Positions 34,508 through 48,720 of a stretch of 64,000 bases of DNA are shown one piece after another (the first letter of the stretch is position 1; each line of letters begins with the position of its first letter). The position numbers were made by a program, and so were the translations under genes. The DNA comes from Hetaerina americana. Its lineage: Eukaryota; Arthropoda; Insecta; Odonata; Calopterygidae. The stretch lies in assembly GCA_022747635.1 (NCBI GenBank), contig JAKTNV010000006.1, positions 69,251,090 through 69,315,089 on the forward strand. Reading direction: 5' to 3'. A model generated the notes under the pieces. That model did not search any database. It had not been told where the DNA came from and worked only from the letters and a program-made list of their open reading frames with translations.

Positions 34508-34510
<3 letters not shown>
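34249..34510 (-). pseudogene. LINE copy A endonuclease, N-terminal part
   Basis: Encodes PPSNHKEEEVDKIYDQLE, then KHLIVMGDWNATVGEGRD and ITNTWFRHHKRRRY. GDWNA is the conserved GDFN motif of apurinic-type endonucleases, and the NTWFR..RRYTW region is characteristic of RTE-type LINEs. The frame begins at the TA array, so the first part of the endonuclease (with its active-site Glu) is missing. It continues into the nested mariner sequence at the other end. Confidence 0.87.
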
Positions 34511-34592
<82 letters not shown>

Positions 34593-34602
34593 ATATATAT
34601 AT
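34511..34602. repeat. (TA)n array between LINE copies A and B
   Basis: TA array with one C interruption at 34591. Copy A is cut off on its left side (A's 5' end) and copy B's 3' terminus (TTTTTTTAAGGTAATCTACC) begins at its right side. Confidence 0.96.
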
Positions 34603-35368
34603 TTTTTTAAGGTAATCTACCGGTTAAGGTAGGTTTTTTGATGGACACAACTACCAAACAAATATTTTGTGACTACTAACAAAGCACAACCCTAAATTCT
34701 ACTCTACACCAGGTCCCTCTTCATCTCTGAGTACTTTCTTCCTCCCTTCATCCCGTCCAACATCCCTATCCTGTTCCTTCCCTTTCCTCTTTTGCCCAAC
34801 ATTCTACCCTCTATCACAGTCTTCAACATCCCACTGCCGGTCAACACCCCCTTCATCCACTTTTCCTGCCTCCATAAGATTGCTCCCAACAAACCCCTCT
34901 CTTCGCCCACCATACCAAGTACTTCCTCATTTGTTTTCTTCTCTGTCCATTTCACCTTCTCCATTCTTCTCCACACCCACATTTCAAAAGCCTCCAGTCT
35001 ACGTCTATCCTCCTGCTTCAATGACCACGTTTCCGCGCCGTACATAGCTACGCTCCATATCAAAGTTTTTACGAGTCTTTTCTTAACATCCTTACTCAAA
35101 GTTCCCGTCATCAACTCCCTCCTCCTTGTGAAAGCCTCTTTGCCTAGCGCAATTCTTCTCCTTACGTCCCTACTACTTTGACCGTGTTGGTCCAATACAC
35201 TACCGAGATACGTAAACTGTTCTACCTGCTCTAGTTTTTGCCCTCTTACTTTAATATTAAGATTAGCCTTTTTCTTTCTAGAAAATCGCATAACCTTTGT
35301 TTTATTAATGTTGATTCTCATCCCATACCTGTCGCACTGAATTTCCAATTCACTAAGCAATGCTTGCA

Positions 35369-35371
<3 letters not shown>
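34603..35371 (-). mobile_element. RTE-clade LINE, copy B, strongly 5' truncated
   Basis: 3' end as in copy A; 5' truncated at 35371 directly against a TA array within the codons for LQALLSE. It retains the undamaged frame for the C-terminal domain and therefore serves as the local reference for the lesions in copies A and C. Its 3' part (34603-34980) is nearly identical to copy A 29850-30225. Confidence 0.9.
34704..35371 (-). pseudogene. LINE copy B, C-terminal RT and downstream domain, open frame
   Basis: A continuous frame reads LQALLSELEIQCDRYGMR, INKTKVMRFSRKKKANLN, EQVEQFTYLGSVLDQHG, KRLVKTLIWSVAMYGAETW, QEDRRRLEAFEMWVWRR and VKWTEKKTNEEVLGMVG, ending KYSEMKRDLV. There are no frameshifts, unlike A and C. 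The RT catalytic core is absent because of the truncation, so the product would be inert. The reading frame extends into the TA array and beyond only by chance. Confidence 0.88.

Positions 35372-35434
<63 letters not shown>
35372..35434. repeat. (TA)n array between LINE copy B and a SINE
   Basis: TA array whose left edge is the LINE truncation point and whose right edge is close to a SINE head. Confidence 0.96.
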
Positions 35435-35438
<4 letters not shown>

Positions 35439-35445
35439 CGTGTAT

Positions 35446-35724
35446 GTGGGTCGCGCTATTCCAGGGGTAGAGCATAGAACTACTAATCGGAGGGCAAGCA
35501 TTCGATTTCCGAGCAAGCCTCTCAGGGCGCCTGCAGTTCCACACAAGCTATGTGATTTTTTGGGTACCAGATCTTACTGGGAATGAGAAACTATAAACGG
35601 CCCAATGAACTGGCCCCCTTGCTCAGATGTGGGAAAATCACACGCCGTTGGGCTTAGTATTTTGTGAACTATACCAATACCTACCAAACCAACCTTCGGG
35701 TTGATTATGTAAATAGTTTATGGC
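35446..35724 (+). repeat. tRNA-derived SINE (family 2), copy 2
   Basis: The head GTGGGTCGCGCTATTCC, then GGGGTAGAGCATAGAAC (A box), is followed by ATTCGATTTCC (decayed B box). The body matches copy 1 of 16405-16673: ATGTGATTTTTTGGGTACC, AACTGGCCCCCTTGCTCAG, CACACGCCGTTGGGCTTAG and ACCTTCGGGTTGATTATG. It ends in TATATA-rich DNA. Confidence 0.82.
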
Positions 35725-35792
35725 ATATATATATATATATTTATATTTATTTATTTATTTTTATATTTTTGTATTTATTTATTTATACACGC
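35725..35792. repeat. AT-rich low-complexity link (TATATA, TTTA repeats)
   Basis: Short TA run followed by TTTATTTATTTATTTTTAT-type repeats between the SINE and LINE copy C. Confidence 0.8.
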
Positions 35793-37315
35793 ACTGGACG
35801 TGAGATAGAAAGGTCATTGAGGGATATGAAACTAAATAAGGCCGTGGGGGTGGATAATATTCCCGCGGAACTATTGAAATGTTTAATAAAATATGGGATG
35901 TGGGTGGAAGAGGCTATAAGGGCTGATTCGTGGTATCTATGATGAATGAATCTGGCTGGAAGACTTTGCGAGATCAGTTCCTATTCCGAAAACGGTAAAG
36001 GCTACATCATGTGAGGACTACAGGACAAGAAGTTTGATATCCCACGCAGCTAAAGTTCTTCCAAGGATTGTAAACAAAAGGAAAGAGAGTAAGGCAAATA
36101 ATTATTTAGGGGATGATCAGTTTGGGTTTAGGAAGGGGAGAGGTACGCGTGATGCCATTGCAGTACTGAGATTAGTAATCGAGAGGTATATAGAATACAA
36201 CCAGGAGGCATTTGCCTGTTTCGAAGATTTCGAAAGAGCGCTTGATAGAGCGAATTTGGAAAAACTAATGAGTATATTGCAGAAAATAGGAATAGATTGG
36301 AGGGAAAGGAGGCTAATCCGCAACCTATACATGTCTCAGACTGCTCAGGTGCGAGTGGGAAACGGGGAGTCCGGTTGGTCAGTATTAGGAAGAGGCGAAT
36401 GGCAGGGTTACCCATTATCACCGTTGCTGCTCAACCTGTATGCTGAGGAAATGATCAAAGAGGCATGGGAAGAACTCGAGGTAGAAATGGAAGTGGGCGG
36501 GGAATACGTGAAATCAGTTTGGTTCGCTTATCATCAAGCTTTAGTTTGTCAGTCAGCCAAGGGGCTGCAAGCATTGCTGAGTGAATTGAAAATTCAGTGC
36601 GACGGGTATGGGATGAGAATCAGTATTAATAAAACAAAGTTTTTGCGATTTTCTCGAACGAAAAGGCTAAGCTAAACATTAAAATAGGAGGGCAAAAACT
36701 AGAGCAGGTGGAATAGTTTATGTATCTCGGTAGTGTTTTGGACCAACACGGTCAAAGTAGTAGGGACCTAAGGAGAAGAATTGCGCTAGGCAAAGAGGCC
36801 TTCACAAGGAGGAGGGAGTTGATGACAGGGACTTTGAGTAAGGATGTTAAGAAAAGACTCGTAAAAACTTTGATATGGAGCGTAGCTATGTACGGCGCGG
36901 AAACGTGGTCATTGAAGCAGGAGGATAGACAGACTGGAGGCTTTTGAAATAAGGGTGTGGAGAAGAATGGAGAAGGTGAAATGGACAGAGAAGAAAACAA
37001 ATGAGGAAGTATTTGGTATGGTGGGCGAAGAGAGGGGTTTGTTGGGAGCAATCCTATGGAGGCAGGAAAAGTGGATGAAGGGGGTGTTGACCGGCAGTGG
37101 GATGTTGAAGACTGTGATAGAGGGGAGAATGTTAGACAAGCGAGAAAAGGGAAGGAACAGGATAGGGATGTTGTACGGGATGAATGGAGGAAAAAAGTAC
37201 TCAATGATGAAGAGGGACCTGATGTAGAGTAGGATACTGGATTTTTTGTTTTGCTAGGAGTCACAAAATATTTATTTAGTAGCTGTGTCCAACCTGCCGT
37301 AACCGGTGGATTACC
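35793..37315 (+). mobile_element. RTE-clade LINE, copy C, 5' truncated
   Basis: Plus-strand copy beginning within the codons for EIERSLRDMKLNKAVG and ending at the 3' terminus GTGTCCAACCTGCCGTAACC, GGTGGATTACCTAA (37280-37312). It has several frameshifts in its first 250 bases. From about 36265 to about 36990 it is almost identical to copy A. On both sides of this patch it differs clearly from A. It is in inverted orientation relative to A and B. Confidence 0.9.
35808..37227 (+). pseudogene. LINE copy C RT and C-terminal region, multiply broken
   Basis: Pieces in order: EIERSLRDMKLNKAVGVDN with a frameshift by about 35890; DDQFGFRKGRGTRDA and FACFEDFERALDRAN (36034-36675, motif A Asp retained as FEDFERA); GEWQGYPLSPLLLN at 36397-36425; FAYH instead of FADD at 36523-36534; a 1-base deletion giving RTKRLS; an in-frame TAG just before FMYLGSVL (near 36716); and a 2-base loss giving RQTGGF. 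The last stretch (36955-37227) encodes WRRMEKVKWTEKKTNEEV. WQGY, FAYH, the deletion, the nonsense codon and the 2-base loss are all shared with copy A. Confidence 0.87.
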
Positions 37316-37374
37316 TAATAAATTTATATGTATGAACATACATTCATACATATATACACATATATAAACAAAAA
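37316..37374. other. AT-rich link after LINE copy C
   Basis: TATGTATGAACATACATTC-type simple sequence and short TATACACATATA runs. It may be the AT-rich tail of the LINE or of the following PLE relic. Confidence 0.5.
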
Positions 37375-37440
37375 TATAGATTTTTAAAGCATTACGAAAC
37401 ACAAAGAAAGGACATTCACATATTAAGTTCAGGTGTTGGG
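37375..37440 (-). mobile_element. Penelope-like 3' end relic (inverted)
   Basis: The reverse complement contains GTGAATGTCCTTTCTTTGTG and AAAAATCTATATTTTTG. These align with the PLE 3' region at 19065-19120 (GTGAGTGTCCTTTCTTTGTG and AAAAATCTACATCTGTG). It meets the next relic head-to-head. Confidence 0.6.
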
Positions 37441-37603
37441 ACGGCATGATTGTGATGACGACGTTCTTTCCGTCGAAACTTCAGAACTATATATGTTATT
37501 GTCCTTTTTTGTGTTGCTGGGTTTAAAATCTATCTATGTGTTTTTGCATAATTTTGCGTCGCCGTATATCTTCCATTTTGAAGTTAATGATACATATATA
37601 TAT
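37441..37603 (+). mobile_element. Penelope-like 3' end relic (forward)
   Basis: Starts with a hairpin GATGACGACGTTCTTTCCGTCGAAAC that corresponds to the GACGACAGC..GCTGTCGAAACG hairpin of the main PLE. It continues TTATTGTCCTTTTTTGTGTT, AAAATCTATCTATGTGTTTT and TCGCCGTATATCTTCCATTT. The same order is present at the 3' end of the PLE at 17278-17420 (reverse complement). It ends in a short TA run. Confidence 0.65.
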
Positions 37604-38160
37604 ACAAACAGACACATTATGTGCACAAAAGACAGTAGGTAAAAATATCATTAGACTTAGTAATAACGGAATATTGGAGGGAATCTTAACCATGCGTCAT
37701 TGTAAAATCTTTTTCTGGGTTAAATATCTTTTCCTAAATATCAAATTATCAAATCCTAGACACTTGTTTAAGTTGATTGTCCCTTCAACAAAGAAATATT
37801 GATACACACTCAAATTCAACGATAGTGTTAAATTTTTTCGCTCGGTATAAATGTTGGCTTTGCCAAAACGTCTGAGATACTGGGACACTAAGACGAATGA
37901 ATCTCTGGCAACATCTTCAGGAAGGAAGTGATACATGGTTGCTCGACAGTGGATATAACAATGCAAATTATGTTCAAGGTGATTAAAGAAAATTAATGAT
38001 AAATGAGAGGACATAATTTCACAGATGCATCTAGGGGACCTCGAGAGGTTATCGGGGACAGAAGACGCAAACCTGACGCTCGCAAATTGCCGGGGACGGT
38101 GCGCAAAAGTTGCGAGGCAAGCTGGAAGCGGGCGAGGTCGGTGGGGCCTCTGGAATGACA
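37604..38160. other. Unrecognised sequence with a 154-residue minus frame
   Basis: 37697-38161 (minus) is open for 154 residues, longer than expected by chance in AT-rich DNA. I recognise no family, signal peptide or membrane segment. Its first 45 residues come from a CpG-rich flank and are basic and proline-containing; the remainder is richer in Leu, Ile and Phe. It could be an exon of an unknown gene or a fragment of an uncatalogued transposon. Confidence 0.25.
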
Positions 38161-38447
38161 TCCCGGAGGAAAATTAAGAGAAGAATTGCGCTATAGGAGA
38201 CGCGCCGAGGCCCAAATCCCAGCGGCGGAGGGATGAGAGGCCGAAGGGGGCGGGCGGGAGGAGGTAGTGGGCTACGTCACAAGTCACGTCATTAGAGGAT
38301 TCTCATCTCCCCCTGGGGGTGAGACCGTAAGCCATGGCAATGTTTTTCCTTTCCCATAGCAGCTGGGAGGAGGGGGGGCGGGTTGGCGGAGGGTGGCTTG
38401 GGCCAAGGCAAGTCCCGGATGAGTGTACGTCTGAGAGCGGGCGGGGA
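38161..38447. other. CpG-containing GC-rich block
   Basis: GC-rich region with many CpG sites and G-runs (38225-38260, 38365-38400) lying immediately upstream of a TATA-box-like sequence. No open frame with a family signature. Confidence 0.35.
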
Positions 38448-38455
38448 TATAAAAG
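38448..38455 (+). promoter_or_regulatory. Candidate TATA box
   Basis: TATAAAAG sits at the edge of a GC-rich block and is preceded by GCGGGGA. It is the canonical core-promoter TATA sequence. If real, transcription would start near 38478. No clear initiator or downstream promoter element, and no gene product, can be seen after it, so this stays tentative. Confidence 0.25.
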
Positions 38456-39011
38456 GGAAGAACCGGATTCGTTTTAATAAGGCCTGAAATAGAACAAGTG
38501 CATGTGCAAGAAGCATCGACGGGTCTTTTTTTTCGTCATAAGCGCCTCTTCAGTCACGGCAGTTACATAACGCTCCTTGATCGACAATTTAAGCTATTTT
38601 AGTTTTAAAGGGCATTCTCGAGATTGGAAAGTAGAATAGCAGTGGAGCTAGGCTGAGTACATACAATTCGAAATGAAGGTCTCTCCTTTTAATAAGGTTC
38701 CTTAGCAAAAAAGTGGTTTGTTGTTCCTTCTGCTGGTATACTATGAGTAGCATTACTTGACTTATCAAATTTTTCCTTCTATCTAACACTTTAACATTAA
38801 CTCTCTAAAAGTATAGTTATATTTCCTCTTAGTTGAGCCTTTTAAGGCCTTCCACTAAATTATAAGGCTTGCTACCTACCTAAGGGTAATGTAAGGTATT
38901 GTAATGTAAAAGGTAGGGTAATGCCATAATACTTTTATTGACCCCATAGTTCAAAACTTTGTTGTATTCTCAACCAAAAGCGGGGTGTACATATATATGT
39001 AGGTATGTACG
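38456..39011. other. Unrecognised DNA
   Basis: AT-rich, no repeat partner recognised. A tandem phrase AGGGTAATGTAAGGTATTG, TAATGTAAAAGGTAGGGTAATG occurs at 38883-38922. A 66-residue minus frame at 38589-38789 has no motif. Confidence 0.35.
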
Positions 39012-39028
39012 TATATATATATATATAT
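39012..39028. repeat. Short (TA)n array
   Basis: TA run just before a 5'-truncated SINE fragment. Confidence 0.85.
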
Positions 39029-39125
39029 GTTTGAAATTCATACGCCGTCGGGCTTGGTGCTGGGTGGACTCTACCATCACCTACTAAACCGAACTTCGGG
39101 TGGATTAATTTTTTTACGGTTTGTT
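39029..39125 (+). repeat. tRNA-derived SINE (family 2), copy 3, 3' part only
   Basis: TTCATACGCCGTCGGGCTTG, CTGGGTGGACTCTACC and AACTTCGGGTGGATTAAT match the 3' half of copies 1 and 2. The tRNA-like head is missing. Both ends abut TA-rich sequence. Confidence 0.78.
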
Positions 39126-39148
39126 TATATATATATATAATATAAAAA

Positions 39149-39194
<46 letters not shown>

Positions 39195-39200
39195 GTATAT
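39126..39200. repeat. Imperfect (TA)n array, then (GA)n
   Basis: TA-rich low-complexity DNA with AAAA interruptions, followed by a GAGAGAGAG run (39200-39210). Confidence 0.9.
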
Positions 39201-39314
39201 AGAGAGAGAGTTTCCTTTTACGTGTTAGTATTTTATTTGAGTTCTATTGTGCCGTCCAAATATTATACTTCTCGTGTGCCTATATCATCGGTATATGTAA
39301 ATAATTAATGTATA

Positions 39315-39319
<5 letters not shown>

Positions 39320-39366
<47 letters not shown>
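39320..39366. repeat. (TA)n array before PLE relic
   Basis: TA array directly preceding a PLE-like 3' end. Confidence 0.95.
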
Positions 39367-39368
<2 letters not shown>

Positions 39369-39452
39369 ATGACAGCCGTGCCATCGAAACGTCAGAACTA
39401 GAAATGCGTCCTTTCTTTGCATGTCTATGTTTTAAAAATGTGTTTGTATATA
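39367..39452 (+). mobile_element. Penelope-like 3' end relic
   Basis: GATGACAGCCGTGCCATCG, then AAACGTCAGAAC, GCGTCCTTTCTTTGCATG and TTTTAAAAATGTGTTTGTAT. This follows the same order as the PLE 3' ends at 19024-19120 and 37441-37560: hairpin, GAAACGT, CCTTTCTTTG, AAAAAT..TGTGTTT. It is truncated at its 5' side by the TA array. Confidence 0.6.
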
Positions 39453-40360
39453 TATGCAGTGCATACATTTATATACACACACATACACGTATTAAAATTA
39501 TTAAATAAAACAGTAGGGATCAACCCTATATTATTACTTAAAATTCCAATGCTCAGAAATCATTGAATTTTAGCGTTCGGCGTAGCGCCAGTAAATGCTC
39601 TTTCAGTCAACCTATATTTTCAACGCCTACTTAATATGCAAACATACACATTCACACGTAACTCTATCTAACGGTTAAAATGCTAATCACCTATGGAGAT
39701 AATTAATCGTCTCCAGGCAGAAAAGGTTTACACGAATAAGGAAATTCCTGAAAAACATAGCTGGCAACCTATGTGTCGAGGTTACTCGTTAATAGCTTAT
39801 ATAAACCATGGAATGGTAAGAAAAACGGAATGGCCATTGTTGAAGAATACTGACATAGTTTCAGGCATAACTTGACCTGGGAATTCAGCGATTTATGCTG
39901 TAACGAAACCTAGTTTGCATATAAAAAATTCACTGTGGAAAGGTAAAGTGTCTTCTTTCAACTAAAGAATAGTTTTGGTTTAGAAAAAAGCTGAAGTAAC
40001 CTAGGGGTTACTATAGTTCGCGTATTCATTGAAAGGACAACGGAATGGAACACTGATTACAACGGTTTTTTAAACAGTGATATAGGCGATAAAACGTGGT
40101 AATAAATATGACGGCATCAATTAATCATTCCGAACAAGAAAAGGCATCAATTAGAGAGGAATATTTCAACCCAATAAATAGTGGCAACGTATAGATACGT
40201 GAGGCAATAATGATTATTCAGAAATTTGTATACGGTTTGGATATCATTTTATTTAGGGAATGAGAAAGATAGGCGATAATCAAGATTTCACATTCGTGGA
40301 AAGAGCCAGAGAATATGACTTGAACTTAAGAAAATGAGAATATCTTTAAATGAGAATATT
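39453..40360. other. AT-rich DNA, nothing recognised
   Basis: No coding or repeat signature supported. The end of the region may contain unrecognisable upstream LINE sequence. Confidence 0.4.
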
Positions 40361-41545
40361 TTCAAATGAGGCGAGCGTATTAGCAGGAGTTCCACAAGGC
40401 AGTGTTCTAGGGTAATTACTCTTCTTAATTTACGTAAACGATCTGCCATACAATTTACATTCCCAAATAAGACTCTTTGCTGATGACTGCATTATATACA
40501 GACGAATAGAGCATGTAAATGACCATGTAATACTAAAAAATGACATCGATCGCCTTGGTGACTGGGTTACAAATAATAATATGGGCATTAATGTAAGTAA
40601 AAGTAAGCATATAAATTTTTCAAATAAAAAGAATGCAGAAAAGGAAATTTACACCCTCTTTGGAGAAAGAATCCCATGCACTAGTCAATGCAAATATTTA
40701 GGCATTTATATGACTAGGGATCTTGGGTGCGGAGTCCAAGTAGATAATTTGACACGGAAGGCATTTCAAGTATTGCATTTGGTGACGAGAAATTTAAAAG
40801 GAAGTAGCGTAGCCACAAAAGAAAAAGCATATAAGGAAGGTACTGGTTATCCCTATCCTAGAATACTCCTTCACAGTATGGGATCCATATGAGGTGGGAT
40901 ATATTGAAAAGATAGAAAAAGTTCAAAGAAAGGCAGCAGGATATGTACTCGGAAGGTACAGACGAACAGATAGTGTCACGGAAATGTTAGATGTACTGAA
41001 ATGGGAGAGTTTGAAAAATAGAAGAAAAAGGAGTAGGTTAGGTGCGATACATAGAATCGTTAAAAAGGACGAAGTGTGGGAAGATTTATGGAAAAGGAAT
41101 AGAAAAGCCTAACTTTAAGGGAAAAAACGACCATAGTTTCAAAATAAAAAATAGGACGCAAAAAAACAAATAAGAAAAAATACCCTTTTTTAAATAGAAC
41201 TATAATTGAATGGAACCAGCTGCCTGGAGGTTTGTTTGAGCCCTTTCCATCCAATTTTAGAAGTTTTAAGTTGAAATGTAAAGCAGCCACTGGGAAATAA
41301 ACTTTATTGTAGTTATGAAAATATTGTTTGTATGTGATGTGGACGGCATTTTGTATGTGATGGGGAAGTTTGTTTGCATGTGATGTGGAAGTGTCATTGT
41401 ATGTAAAAATATATTGTCTCTTATCTGTTTTTATCTGTCCGTATGTCATTTTCGTTGTAAGAGTTATCTTTGACCTAACTTGACCGTTGCCACCAGGAAA
41501 TTCACCTAATTGCAACGTAATAAATAAAAATAATAAATAAAATCT
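40361..41545 (+). mobile_element. CR1/L2-like LINE, 3' half
   Basis: Coding remnant from the RT palm to the natural C-terminus (stop at 41298-41300), then an untranslated region and a 3' tail of ATAAATAAAAATAATAAATAA type (41517-41541), as is usual for CR1/Jockey-group LINEs. The 5' part of RT and the endonuclease are absent. Confidence 0.8.
40370..41300 (+). pseudogene. CR1/L2-like RT C-terminal half with stop and frameshifts
   Basis: Reads ASVLAGVPQGSVLG, then an in-frame TAA where Pro is expected, then LLFLIYVNDLPYNLHS and RLFADDCIIYRR (catalytic FADD intact, near 40465-40500). NNMGINVSKSKHINFS and CKYLGIYMTRDL follow in the long frame 40581-40892. A frameshift near 40840 moves to LEYSFTVWDPYE, KVQRKAAGYVLGRYRRTDS and LKWESLKNRRKRSRL (to 41112). 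A further shift gives NRTIIEWNQLPGGLFEP, SFKLKCKAATGK and the stop at 41300. The order is that of CR1/L2-type LINEs. Inactive. Confidence 0.82.
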
Positions 41546-43236
41546 GTAAGAATGGAGTTAATTTGTCGAAACTTTTTCACATGCTGACTGACACATCATT
41601 TTCGTTGATAGAAGTCAGTTGAAGATGTTGAGCTATATTTTCAATTCAATGCAAATAGGTATTCCGCCAGAGGTTTCTTTAAGTAATAACTAGCAACTTT
41701 TGGTGCATAGCTTTTGAACATAGAAATATGCAGGTGGAGTGTAATATCTGCGGAAAAGGGTTGCTGCAGAAAATGAGCAATACACGAGGTGTAAAAGTGT
41801 TCCACCTAATATTGGTGGAATGGAAACGGGAAAAATGAAAAAAATCCCTATTAAAAAACCCTACTAATGAAACAATGAAGTTTTGAATAACTAGAATAGC
41901 GAAATAAACAAAACCAGCCGATTGAAAAAGACAAAATTTCTATCAGAATCAGTTGCTAGAAGTATAATATTTTTTTAGTAAAAGGGTATTCACATACTTA
42001 ATTTATTATTGAAAACATTTAAATCCGCAAATTAAATCAAAATGCAGTTTACCCATAAAGAGACTTCAAATTAGCTTCACGTATTCGCATCTTTATATAT
42101 AGTATTCTCATCTGTGTCATCCGAAATTTCAAACCACTTTCAAACGAATTTTTTATAAAATTTGTATATTAGTTACTCATTCCATATAAATTTATTGATG
42201 TCGATTACGATACTCAGACATGATAAAATGATATGGTTTTAGGACTAGAACAACAGCAACTAAAAATCACCATATCCAATTTCTCAAATACATTTACCTT
42301 TTGTGTAAAAATAAAATTAAATTGGAATAAATGCATTTGAATCTTTCTTTGACGTTGAATGATATCATTGTGTTAATTCCAATGAAACGAAAAGTGTTCA
42401 CATTGATTTATGTATATATATTTTTAGTAAACTGGACTTCGTACATATAAACGGTTTAAAATATTTACTCTTCACAAAAACTAAGCGTTGTTTATGCAGG
42501 CGAAAAGGATGCATGTGTGCCAGTACATTTAAAAGGCTGAAGGTAAAAATTAAACAAGGGAGCTAAATTAAAGAAATAATTTGACCCATCAAATCAAAGA
42601 AAAAGTTAAATGGAACAATGATATAATGGAGACAAAAAAACCCACAAAAATTTTTAATTCTCTGATGGAATATATCCTCTTCTTAACCGTCCTAATCGTG
42701 AAACAATAATAACGTATCGGAAGGAGCAAAAAGAGAAAGAAAGGCGTATTTGAGAAAGCCATGAAGCAATCCTTTACGATAATAAAGGTAAGAAAACTGG
42801 TTAGAAAGATTATAAAAGGATGAAGAAGAGAGAGAATGAAAAAAGGTCCAGGAGAGGGCAAAAGTTTCCCTACCTAATGCTAAAAAACAATACTCCATCT
42901 CACGCTCAAAAGTTTCCGATAGGCCTTAATCTCAAAACGACCCGAATAGTAAAACGGTACGGGACGTGAGGAGAAGGAGTGGAAATATCTATTAAAAAAA
43001 CAGCAGAGAAAAAGTGAGGGAAGTGTGGGGAAAGAACCTGGGCGAGGGAAGAAAAATCACTCATGCCGTGCCATTCCATTCGGACAAGAATTCTTCCAAA
43101 TGGGAATGACATCCACCAAGAAAAACTCCTTCCCCTGAAGCTCTTGCTACTTCACATACCCCTACTCCTCAATCTCTCAATCCCTCGTCCAACACCCTCA
43201 AACGCTTCTCTGCCTCGGAGGACAAAATGAGCGTTT
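41546..43236. other. AT-rich DNA, purine-biased from 42600 to 43130
   Basis: Nothing recognised. The plus strand is A/G-rich from about 42590 to 43050, which opens low-complexity minus frames of up to 90 residues. 43130-43210 is pyrimidine-rich. Confidence 0.4.
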
Positions 43237-43320
43237 ATGTGCATGTGTGCGCGTGTATATGGTTGTGCGTACATACACGCACTTGCGTGTTCAACCGCAC
43301 ACATTCATAGAGGAAAAACA

Positions 43321-44178
<858 letters not shown>

Positions 44179-44215
<37 letters not shown>
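44179..44215. repeat. (TA)n array, right of mariner copy 3
   Basis: Continuation of the array interrupted by the mariner. Confidence 0.95.

Positions 44216-48720
<4,505 letters not shown>

Larger units (their letters stand above)
29847..34510 (-). mobile_element. RTE-clade LINE, copy A, with two nested mariners
   Basis: The minus-strand LINE runs from a 5' truncation inside the endonuclease (34510, against a TA array) to its 3' terminus (ACCGGTAGATTACCTTAAAA, 29847-29875). Two DNA transposons are nested: 31546-32298 and 32923-34244. Subtracting them leaves about 2.6 kb of LINE. The order endonuclease, linker, RT, C-terminal domain and the WRRMEKVKWTEKKTNEEV signature fit RTE-type elements. 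Several frameshifts and catalytic substitutions make it inactive. Copies B and C lie downstream. Confidence 0.88.
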
